A DNA stretch of 53,814 nt, taken from contig VXSG01000031.1 in NCBI GenBank assembly GCA_009838075.1, positions 1-53,814 on the forward strand, given 5' to 3'. A program made the translations under genes and the position numbers. The notes beneath the pieces are model-generated. The model did not search any database. It saw nothing but the letters and a program-made list of their open reading frames with translations, and had not been told where the DNA came from. This stretch comes from Boseongicola sp. SB0665_bin_10 (lineage in GTDB: Bacteria > Pseudomonadota > Alphaproteobacteria > Rhodobacterales > Rhodobacteraceae). Shown piece by piece: positions 46,796 through 53,814 of this stretch; the stretch's first letter is position 1, and each line of letters opens with the position of its first letter.

Positions 46796-47145
46796 GGCGT
46801 CTTCCTTGCATCCCGGGTCATGTCGTTTCCGCCGTGACCGCCCTGCGTCTCGGCAGATGCCGTCACCGTCCACGATGCGCGACTTGCCATATGTTCCTGT
46901 ATTGTTCAAGAGAGGACACCTGAAATGTTGCCTTCGTTGCTTGACAATGAAGCAGCGGCGACCTTGCGTGAATTGAATTTGGTCTATGGCGCATGCGATG
47001 CTCAATGACGAATCCCACGAACAATGACATCCGCCGGTGCTCTGTGGCGGATGTCACTGCCAGGCTTCCTCGCCGCACCTCCATGGCCAAGGCCCCTGAA
47101 TCAAGAGACCCCACCACGCTTCATCTCGTGTTTCCAAAGTGCAGG
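46796..47145. other. Region between tRNA-Ser and the TnpB remnant
   Basis: No supported gene. An AT-richer stretch (46880-47000) may be the promoter region of the TnpB-like gene. Confidence 0.4.
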
Positions 47146-47235
47146 TGGCGGAGAGACAGGGATTCGAACCCTGGAGACGGTTTCCCGCCTACACGCGTTC
47201 CAGGCGTGCGCCTTCGACCACTCGGCCACCTCTCC
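47146..47235 (-). tRNA. tRNA-Ser (anticodon GGA)
   Basis: This is a complete 90-base class II tRNA with encoded CCA. The acceptor stem GGAGAGG pairs with CTCTCC at the 3' side, and the D-arm is GCCGAGTGG. The anticodon stem-loop is CACGC-CTGGAAC-GCGTG with GGA at 47199-47201. The variable arm is long and serine-type, and the T-arm is CAGGGTTCGAATCCCTG. It reads UCC and UCU serine codons. tRNA-Ser genes are common integration sites, and a dead integrase lies ~4 kb away. Confidence 0.98.
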
Positions 47236-47504
47236 GGCGCATGTTCCTTAGCCGCTTCAACGCATGGCATGCAAGTGCAGACGGAAGGGCAAGAACCAGG
47301 AGGTCTTCGAATATCAGGCGTCGGACAGGTTTCTGGCCCGCCGCAATCATCCCCTCCGAATGGTTTCGGGCATGAGTCCAATGATCGCTGGCGGGTCAAG
47401 CCGCGATTTTGCCAGCCCATCCATGAACCGGAAATTCGGATCGCTCAGCCACAACCACCGGGATCGCCGCGCGAGCGGCCAGGTTGGCAGAAATGCAGCG
47501 TTGG

Positions 47505-48218
47505 TCAGGAATCAAGGTGCACGTAGACACGCCGGTTGCGGGCGCCCTTCTTCTCGACCTTGCCCAGGCGGATTCGCCCGATTTCACCAGTTCTCGCCAC
47601 GTGGGTCCCGCCGCAGGGTTGCAGATCGACCTGCCCGTCACCGATGCCGATCCTGACCAGCCGAACGCGGCCGGCTCCACGTGGCGGTTGCACCGACATC
47701 GTCTTCACGAGCCCTGGGTTTGCGTCGAGATGTTCCTCCGTGATCCAGTCTTCGCCGACCTCGAGGTCGCGTGCGACGAGCGCGTTCATCTCGTCTGCCA
47801 ACGCCTCCTTGTCCTCCGGAGGGTCGGCCATGTCAAAGTCAAGCCGCCCCCTTTCCGGGGAAATCGAACCACCGGTCACGGGAAGGGGAATCACGACGGA
47901 CAGCAGGTGCAAGGCCGTGTGCACCCGCATGTGCCCATAGCGGCGGTCCCAGTCGAGAACCTGCTGAACCTCCGTGCCCGGCGCGGGCAGAGATGCGCCC
48001 TCTTCCGGCACCAGGACCGGATGGCCCGCATCCCTGACTGTCGCGGCAATGCGCGCTTCCCCTCCCTCCCAGCGCAGCAATCCGCAGTCACCGGGCTGGC
48101 CACCGCCAGTGGGATAGAACACGCAAGCATCCAGAACGATGCCGCCACGTTCGTTGATCGTGTCCACTTGACCGGTTGCCTCGCGAAGGTAGGCATCGCG
48201 GTAGAGAGCGTCTGTCAT
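47505..48218 (-). CDS. Alanyl-tRNA editing protein AlaX
   Basis: This free-standing editing enzyme (~237 residues) hydrolyses Ser- or Gly-mischarged tRNA-Ala. Seen: FYPTGGGQPGDCGLL at the N-terminal beta-barrel-like part, the zinc-binding HxxxH in MRVHTALHLLS (~98), and the third and fourth ligands in LQPCGGTHVARTGEIG (~203). Length and the N-terminal domain suit the AlaX-M type. The ATG at 48218 overlaps the stop of the upstream channel gene (ATGA), indicating translational coupling; the frame upstream is not conserved. A serine tRNA lies just downstream. Confidence 0.9.
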   Translation of the reverse strand: MTDALYRDAYLREATGQVDTINERGGIVLDACVFYPTGGGQPGDCGLLRWEGGEARIAATVRDAGHPVLVPEEGASLPAPGTEVQQVLDWDRRYGHMRVHTALHLLSVVIPLPVTGGSISPERGRLDFDMADPPEDKEALADEMNALVARDLEVGEDWITEEHLDANPGLVKTMSVQPPRGAGRVRLVRIGIGDGQVDLQPCGGTHVARTGEIGRIRLGKVEKKGARNRRVYVHLDS

Positions 48219-50584
48219 TCCGCTTCCCGACTTGATCCGGGCTCCTGTGCTCCGATGTCGTCCGGCTGCGTGACGCATCGCTGCGACGTCAATGATTCGG
48301 GGTTTCTCAACCAGACATCCCGCTGCGCAAACGGAATCTCGATATCCTCTGCGGCAAAGCGCCGGACGATCTCATGGTTGATGTCAGACCGCACGGCCAA
48401 CCCGTAGTTTATGTCATCCAGTATGGCCCGGATCTCGAAGTCCATGCTGTCAGCGCCGAACCCCCTGAAGATCACCGATGGTGGAGGATCCTTGGAGATT
48501 GCCGGCTGTGTCTCTGCAATCTCGCGCAGGATCCTCTCGACCTTTGCCGAATCCGTGCCATAGGCCACTCCCACAGGAACAATGACCCGTCCGGTCAGGT
48601 TGCCGCGGGTCCAGTTCGTGACGGTGCCGGAAATCAGGTCCCCGTTGGGCACGATCACGTCCGTGCGGTCGAAGGTCTCGATCCGGGTCGAGCGCACGCT
48701 GATCCGCCTCACGATGCCCATCTGCCCGCCAACCTCGACCCAGTCGCCTTCGCTGATCGGCCGCTCGATCAACAGGATGATGCCCGAAACGAAATTGTTG
48801 ATGATGTTTTGAAGTCCGAATCCGATGCCCACGCCCAAGGCACCGATGACGATCGCAAGCGAGGACAGATCAATGCCGGCAGCGCTGACCCCTGCCACGG
48901 CAGCAACCGCGATTCCGACATACCCGGCACCGGAAACAATCGCGTTTCGCCCTCCCGCGTCAATTCGGGTTCTCGGCAGGACGCTGGACCGCAACGTTCC
49001 CTGCACGAGCCGCGTCACCACGAAACCGACCGCGAAAACGAACGCGAACGTGAGAAGATCGGTGGGCGAAATCAGCGAGTCGCCCAATGCAACACCGGTC
49101 CTGAACCTTGTCCACGCATCAGCAAGATCCGAGCTCCGCGCGCCCCAGATCAGTGCAAGCACCGGGATTGCGGCCAACGCGATGGACAGGCTTGCAAGCA
49201 CCGGGACCAAGGCCTGCCGTGCCTCGACAGCGTCAAGACCGCGAAGCAGACCGTAGGCCGATCTCAGGGCATGATGGATGCTGACCAGCAAGGCCAGAAG
49301 CCCGAGGCTCAGCACCGACGGCAGCAGGATCCCGCTTGCCAAGCCCTGAAAGCCGAAGGCCGCCAGAGCCGGACCAGCAAGTGCCACGGCCTGCACCGCG
49401 CGCCAAAGAAGCTGCACCGAGCCGCGGCCGAACGCCGGATCCGCGCCTTCCGGCGTGCGGCCGACAGCGCTCGCAATACGCCCGAGCCGCCACATCACAA
49501 CGCCGGCCAGGAGAAGAACCGGAAATGCCAGGACGCCGGAGATGTCATCATCGATCTCCGCGGCCGACGAAACAAGATCGTGCAATATCAGGAGCCCGGC
49601 CAGAAGACCCAGCAACGATGCCAGGGTCCGGGCTCGGGCACGCTGCTCCTCTCCTAGCGCCAGTCCAGCCCCTTCCGGCTCATGCTTCGGGAAGATCTGG
49701 CGACCCAGCCAATGCCCGATCACGGCGGTCCCGACCACCGCGCTCACCCCTGCGGCCAATGCACGACCGGTCAGGCCGAACATGCCGGTCGAGATCAGCG
49801 CCCCGTTCAGGAGCGACACGCCGACCAAAACCATCAGCACGGTGCCGAACGAAAGGAGGTAGTCGGACAACAGCCGTACGTGCTCGGCCGACGCAGCCGC
49901 AACGCGTGGGTGCAGCCCCGCGGCCATGCGCTCTCCACGCGATGCCAGGACGGCGGCGGCGATCAGGAACAGGGAGGCGATCACGATGCGTTGCCAGAAT
50001 GCCACATGAGCAAGCGTTCCCGGGCGACTTGCCGCGATTTCCGCCTGCGTCTCCACCACCACGTCGGCAATCGCCGCCACGGCTCCGGCCCAGAGTCTCG
50101 GGTCCAGTGGCGTTCGTGAAAGGTCGAACAGTCTGCCAGTCTGCCGTGCACGGAGCTTCGAATCGACCTGCCGAATCAGGGCGTCCGCCCGGGCATGGGC
50201 TTCATCCGCCCGGAGCCGCGGAGCCAGTGCTTCGCGCAATGCCGCTTCCAGAACGGTTCGCCGTTCGGTCACCGAGGCGGCTTCGGCCCCGCCGTCTGCG
50301 GGCGGCGGGCCCAGCGCGTCGATCTGGGCTTGCAGCGCCTCCACTTCGACCGCGTTCGCGTCCCTGGCGCTCACGAACTCGTCTCTCCATTCAGCCAAGG
50401 CGTTCCTGAGACTCTGGAGTCCGCTGTCGGGAAGCCGGTCCTTGCCCAGGCTCGTCTCAACTGCGCCTGCAAACTGGTCAAAGCGCTCAAATTCCGGTGC
50501 AACCTGCGCAACCGCGAGGGACGTCAACAAGGTCCAGAAAGCCAGGACCATCCAGAACGCAATGCGATTCGCGCGCATACTCAT
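48215..50584 (-). CDS. Large MscS-family mechanosensitive channel with DUF3772
   Basis: This 789-residue inner-membrane protein has a signal sequence (FWMVLAFWTLLTSLAVAQ) and a periplasmic helical domain (~28-170, DUF3772-like, with RDEFVSARDANAVEVEALQA). About ten membrane helices follow, then a C-terminal MscS core with pore helix LGVGIGFGLQNIINNFVSG, the segment ERPISEGDWVEVGGQMGIV and TRIETFDRTDVIVPN. Such channels release osmolytes under hypo-osmotic shock. The ATG overlaps the cysK stop (ATGA), and its own stop overlaps the alaX start, so three genes are translated in tandem. Confidence 0.92.
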   Translation of the reverse strand: MSMRANRIAFWMVLAFWTLLTSLAVAQVAPEFERFDQFAGAVETSLGKDRLPDSGLQSLRNALAEWRDEFVSARDANAVEVEALQAQIDALGPPPADGGAEAASVTERRTVLEAALREALAPRLRADEAHARADALIRQVDSKLRARQTGRLFDLSRTPLDPRLWAGAVAAIADVVVETQAEIAASRPGTLAHVAFWQRIVIASLFLIAAAVLASRGERMAAGLHPRVAAASAEHVRLLSDYLLSFGTVLMVLVGVSLLNGALISTGMFGLTGRALAAGVSAVVGTAVIGHWLGRQIFPKHEPEGAGLALGEEQRARARTLASLLGLLAGLLILHDLVSSAAEIDDDISGVLAFPVLLLAGVVMWRLGRIASAVGRTPEGADPAFGRGSVQLLWRAVQAVALAGPALAAFGFQGLASGILLPSVLSLGLLALLVSIHHALRSAYGLLRGLDAVEARQALVPVLASLSIALAAIPVLALIWGARSSDLADAWTRFRTGVALGDSLISPTDLLTFAFVFAVGFVVTRLVQGTLRSSVLPRTRIDAGGRNAIVSGAGYVGIAVAAVAGVSAAGIDLSSLAIVIGALGVGIGFGLQNIINNFVSGIILLIERPISEGDWVEVGGQMGIVRRISVRSTRIETFDRTDVIVPNGDLISGTVTNWTRGNLTGRVIVPVGVAYGTDSAKVERILREIAETQPAISKDPPPSVIFRGFGADSMDFEIRAILDDINYGLAVRSDINHEIVRRFAAEDIEIPFAQRDVWLRNPESLTSQRCVTQPDDIGAQEPGSSREAE

Positions 50585-51609
50585 TCTTCAAACACCTTCG
50601 GAAGTATTCGCTCGTCGCGCCCGATCCACGACGGCACCGGCAATCCCCGTTCGCGCAGGAATGCCGGGTTGAAGAGCTTCGATTGGTATCGGTTCCCGTA
50701 GTCGCATAGAATGGTCACGATCGTGTGTCCTGGGCCCATCTCCTGCGCAAGGCGTATCGCGCCGGCAACGTTGATGCCGGTCGACCCCCCAAGGCAAAGG
50801 CCTTCCTTCTCAAGGAGGCCAAAAACGACCGGCAAGGCCTCGCTGTCCGGCACCTTGTACACGAAGTCCGGCACATAGTCTTCCAGATTGGCCGTGATTC
50901 GACTCTGCCCGATCCCCTCGGTGATCGAATCGCCCTCGGGCGGATCCCGATCCGTGTAGAGCTTGTAGAGACCCGAGCCGTCCGGGTCGGTGAGACCAAC
51001 CTTCACCCCCCTTGGCTGCAGCGCCTGAGCAACGCCGGCAAGCGTCCCGCCCGTACCGACCGAGCAAGTGAACCCGTCAACCTTGCCGCCGGTCTGCTCC
51101 CAGATTTCCGGGCCAGTGGTTTCCACATGCGCTTGCCGGTTCGCCACGTTGTCGAACTGGTTCGCCCAAATCGCGCCATTGGGTTCGGTTCCGGCCAGGC
51201 GCTCGGCCAGGCGCTCGGAATACTTGACGTAGTTGTTCGGGTTCCTGTACGGAACGGCCGGAACCTGGACCAGTTCCGCCCCGCAGAGCTGGATCATGTC
51301 CTTCTTTTCCTGGCTTTGGGTTTCCGGAATCACGATGACCGTCCGGAACCCCATCGAGGCGCCCACGAGCGCGAGCCCGATGCCAGTGTTTCCGGCCGTA
51401 CCCTCCACGATCGTGCCTTCGGCGTTCAACGCACCCTTCGCGACCGCATCTCGAATGATGTACAACGCGGCGCGGTCCTTGACGGACTGACCCGGATTCA
51501 GGAACTCGGCCTTTCCGAGAATCTCGCAGCCCGTGGCGTCGGACGGCCCGTTCAGCCGGATCAGCGGCGTGTTTCCCACGGTCTCGGCAAGATCGCTGCG
51601 AACGGTCAT
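50581..51609 (-). CDS. cysK: Cysteine synthase A (O-acetylserine sulfhydrylase)
   Basis: This PLP-dependent enzyme makes cysteine from O-acetylserine and sulfide. The ~342 residues show the N-terminal ETVGNTPLIRL, the PLP-lysine motif NPGQSVKDRAALYI, the substrate loop EGTAGNTGIGLAL and the phosphate-binding GTGGTLAGVAQAL, and end with a CysK-like tail (ILCDYGNRYQSKLFNPAFL). The start is ATG 51609 with AAGGGG upstream; the frame is open to 51684 without homology. At ~342 residues it is longer than the ~310-residue enteric CysK, as in related alphaproteobacterial forms. It is followed immediately by the channel gene. A cystathionine beta-synthase-like activity cannot be excluded. Confidence 0.9.
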   Translation of the reverse strand: MTVRSDLAETVGNTPLIRLNGPSDATGCEILGKAEFLNPGQSVKDRAALYIIRDAVAKGALNAEGTIVEGTAGNTGIGLALVGASMGFRTVIVIPETQSQEKKDMIQLCGAELVQVPAVPYRNPNNYVKYSERLAERLAGTEPNGAIWANQFDNVANRQAHVETTGPEIWEQTGGKVDGFTCSVGTGGTLAGVAQALQPRGVKVGLTDPDGSGLYKLYTDRDPPEGDSITEGIGQSRITANLEDYVPDFVYKVPDSEALPVVFGLLEKEGLCLGGSTGINVAGAIRLAQEMGPGHTIVTILCDYGNRYQSKLFNPAFLRERGLPVPSWIGRDERILPKVFEE

Positions 51610-51722
51610 CGGCATCCCCTTGTGTCTCGCACCCGTCCTAGTGGCGCGGGACGCCGGATACAATCGGGCCGACGCATTTTCCATGTGCCAGGATCATGAT
51701 CGCATCGGCCCGGCGCCCGGCA

Positions 51723-53411
51723 TCAGGCAAGCTGTCGGAACACCTTGGGCAATTCCTCCGGCATATCCTCGGCAACCAGCCCGGGCCCGAACGAAAGCGC
51801 GCATTCGGTATGCATCCAAGCCGCGGCCTCGGCCGCCTCCAAGGGCGCAAGTCTGCGCGCAATGAGGCCGGTGATGAATCCCGCCAGCACGTCGCCCGAG
51901 CCGGCAGTGGCGAGCCAGGGCGCATCCCGCTCCCGAACGCTCGCGTTCAGCACGCAACGACCGCCGGAATCCGAAATCACCGTATCCGGGCCCTTGAAGA
52001 GTATCGTGCATCCCGCACGGCAGGCCGCTTCGCGGGTCGCGTCAATCTTGGAATAGGCCGGCCCGGCGGTTGCAGGAACCGCGAGGCGGTCCGCAATGTC
52101 GGGGAACAGGCGCCCGAACTCACCCTCGTGCGGCGTGAGAACACAGTCCTCATGCAGCGCATCGAACAGGGTCTCGGGATCCTCCTTGAAACAGGTCAGC
52201 GCATCGGCGTCGAGGACGACCGGTCGGCCTCTCTTTCGATCATCCTCCGGCCTGAATGCGCCGCTGTTCGGCCGCGCGCCTCCGCCATTCCGCACGGCTT
52301 GTGATCGAGGCGCGGCGAGGGCCGTCATGACAAAGTCCCGCGCCTCCCTTCCGACGCCAAGTCCGGGTCCAAGACAAAGCGCCGCAAGCCTGTCGTCCTC
52401 AAGGGCTTCGCGAAGACCGACCGCATCATCCAGCACGCGGCACATGACGGCGGTTGTCTGGCACGCCACCTCTGCGAGCGCCGTTTCCGGGCAGGCAATC
52501 GTGACGAGGCCTGCGCCGATTCTAAGCGCGCCACGCGCCGCAAGCCGAGCGGCACCGGTCCGGCCTGGCCCGCCCGACACTACCAGGACATGCCCATGAT
52601 CATACTTGTGGCCACGGACCTTCCTCAGCCAGCCCGGGCCGGTACCGGCGCCTGCCAGGCTGACTCCCGTTTCAGGGTCGGGAGCGGCGTTCGCTCCGCC
52701 CATCCGGGAACGGTCATCAATGCCCAGGGAAACCACCTCCAGCATGCCGCACAGGTCCATGCCCCGATCCAGGAAGTGACCGCGCTTGGGCGCATGAAAC
52801 GTTACCGTCAGGTCAGCCCGAATGCTCGCCCCGAGGACACGCCCGCTGTCGGAGCAAAGCCCGCTCGGGATGTCCACCGAAACGACCCGGAAGGGCCGCT
52901 GCCGGCTTGGCGCATCGCGAATGCCTTCTTCTGCGGGGAAACCGCCCCAGCGTTTCAGCTCTTCGCTGAAAGGCGTCCCGAGCGGGCGGCACAGGCCCGT
53001 TCCGAAGAGCGCGTCCACCAGCAGGTCCGGAGGCGCTTCGGCCGCGAGGGAAGCGTCGGCGTTGCCTTTGCGCAAGTCGGGCTCGGTTCCGGCGAGCTGG
53101 CGCCACTTCTCGAAATTCACCTTTGCGTCGGGCGGCAACTTCCCGGGAGCGCCCAGGAGCGAAACCTCAACCTCCCAGCCCCATTCCTTCAGCAGCCGTG
53201 CCACGACATATCCGTCGCCACCGTTGTTTCCGGGGCCGCAGAGCACGCGTGCGCAATGCGACGAACGGGCAAGATCCGGCCATCTCTCGAAGATCGCATC
53301 CACCACGCCCCTGCCTGCCCGCTCCATGAGCTCAAGCCCCGTGACCCCTCCGCTCGACATGGCGGACAGCTCGACGGCACGCATTTCTGCGGCGGTCAGG
53401 ATGACGGTCAT
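51723..53411 (-). CDS. nnr: Bifunctional NAD(P)H-hydrate epimerase / ADP-dependent NAD(P)H-hydrate dehydratase
   Basis: This repair enzyme restores hydrated NAD(P)H. The N-terminal YjeF epimerase domain (~1-225) starts ILTAAEMRAVELSAM and has LCGPGNNGGDGYVVARLL and VDALFGTGLCRP. The C-terminal ribokinase-like dehydratase (~260-560) has RGHKYDHGHVLVVSGGPGRT, GALRIGAGLVTIACP, VLTPHEGEFGRLFP and TAGSGDVLAGFITGLIA. An insertion of Gly/Arg-rich residues (SQAVRNGGGARPNSGAF, around residue 375) interrupts the dehydratase before VVLDADALTCF. The start is taken at ATG 53411; the ribosome site is weak and a TTG at 53426 is possible. It lies 113 bases upstream of cysK on the same strand. Confidence 0.92.
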   Translation of the reverse strand: MTVILTAAEMRAVELSAMSSGGVTGLELMERAGRGVVDAIFERWPDLARSSHCARVLCGPGNNGGDGYVVARLLKEWGWEVEVSLLGAPGKLPPDAKVNFEKWRQLAGTEPDLRKGNADASLAAEAPPDLLVDALFGTGLCRPLGTPFSEELKRWGGFPAEEGIRDAPSRQRPFRVVSVDIPSGLCSDSGRVLGASIRADLTVTFHAPKRGHFLDRGMDLCGMLEVVSLGIDDRSRMGGANAAPDPETGVSLAGAGTGPGWLRKVRGHKYDHGHVLVVSGGPGRTGAARLAARGALRIGAGLVTIACPETALAEVACQTTAVMCRVLDDAVGLREALEDDRLAALCLGPGLGVGREARDFVMTALAAPRSQAVRNGGGARPNSGAFRPEDDRKRGRPVVLDADALTCFKEDPETLFDALHEDCVLTPHEGEFGRLFPDIADRLAVPATAGPAYSKIDATREAACRAGCTILFKGPDTVISDSGGRCVLNASVRERDAPWLATAGSGDVLAGFITGLIARRLAPLEAAEAAAWMHTECALSFGPGLVAEDMPEELPKVFRQLA

Positions 53412-53695
53412 GGCCGCACCGCGCAAATCGTCGGATTCATCGCCCCTGGACGTTCAAGCTCAGGCATTGCCTCGCTCCGGCAGACTCTCAGGCCCATACT
53501 GATTGAGTTGAACTCGCTTGAACAGACGCGTCTTGGGCTCCACCGTTGCATCGCGAGTGAATTGACCGATGCGTTCCGGGAAACCGTGCGACCCGATCCG
53601 GGCACATCTCTTGCTCCAGGCTTGATCTCTGCAGGCCGGTGGCCGTCGCTCTTCATCCATGCCATGCGCTGACGGTCGCCGCCTTCGCCCCCGGA

Positions 53696-53814
53696 ACGGG
53701 ACTCTCATCCAGATTGTCGCGCTAGAACAAGGCCTTCGCCGCATTCTTCCGCCGCGTGAAGGCGGGCGAGACCCCGGGCTTTCCGCGCTTCCACAGCGCC
53801 GACTTCCGCGTCGG
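53696..53814 (+). pseudogene. TnpB transposon-nuclease fragment at right edge
   Basis: The last codons encode NKAFAAFFRRVKAGETPGFP followed by RFHSADFRV. This is the well-conserved TnpB/OrfB segment normally ~90 residues from the N-terminus. It is preceded in frame by GLSSRLSR and a TAG (53723-53725) where a Leu would be expected, and no upstream part of the gene is found. It is therefore a broken copy, unless it continues differently beyond the edge. It is in the opposite orientation to the remnant at 45734-46795 and a different TnpB subtype by sequence. Confidence 0.65.

Overview
The window is GC-rich DNA from a proteobacterium, most likely an alphaproteobacterium close to the Rhodobacterales. 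The gene order glgP-glgB-glgC-glgA-glgX-pgm, the GTG and TTG starts behind strong GGAGG-type ribosome binding sites, and the amino-acid content all fit that group. The assignment rests on gene order and protein style only; no rRNA or marker phylogeny is available here.

Layout. (1) 1-4.4 kb, minus strand: a branched-chain amino acid (HAAT) type ABC transporter operon, livH-livM-livG-livF, followed by an acyl-CoA synthetase cut by the left edge. (2) 4.9-17.2 kb, minus strand: a complete glycogen operon, fructokinase-glgP-glgB-glgC-glgA-glgX-pgm, with overlapping or nearly touching stop and start codons. It covers ADP-glucose formation, chain elongation, branching, phosphorolysis, debranching and interconversion of glucose-1-P and glucose-6-P. 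(3) 17.2-28.5 kb: an accessory zone with a small repeat protein, an AbrB-like fragment, a HEAT-repeat protein, a Cys-rich zinc-ribbon-repeat gene that is frameshifted, a cold-shock protein, a SulP transporter, a broken DUF4338 gene, and a divergent GntR/MocR regulator pair. (4) 28.6-36.0 kb, plus strand: a giant modular surface protein (FN3 and Calx-beta domains plus an outer-membrane barrel) split by a one-base frameshift in a G-run. (5) 36-47 kb: a decayed region with an MFS exporter pseudogene, an IS5 remnant, an IS21 IstB fragment, a doubly broken tyrosine integrase and a TnpB remnant lacking its RuvC domain. A few apparently intact small genes survive among them: a SnoaL-like protein, a 61-aa acidic protein, an alpha/beta hydrolase, and an orphan NHLP-type RiPP precursor with its own candidate promoter and terminator. 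(6) 47.1-53.4 kb, minus strand: tRNA-Ser(GGA), then core genes nnr-cysK-mscS-like-alaX, several of them translationally coupled. A TnpB scrap lies at the right edge.

The conserved blocks at each end look intact. Most accessory genes between 17 and 47 kb carry one or two simple lesions (a stop, a one-base shift or an internal deletion), which suggests recent, continuing gene loss, with surviving cargo such as the RiPP precursor. The most interesting items are the orphan NHLP precursor, the frameshifted giant adhesin with a near-identical 269-bp internal duplication, the Cys-ribbon repeat gene interrupted by a palindrome, and a small family of dispersed repeats next to dead mobile elements.
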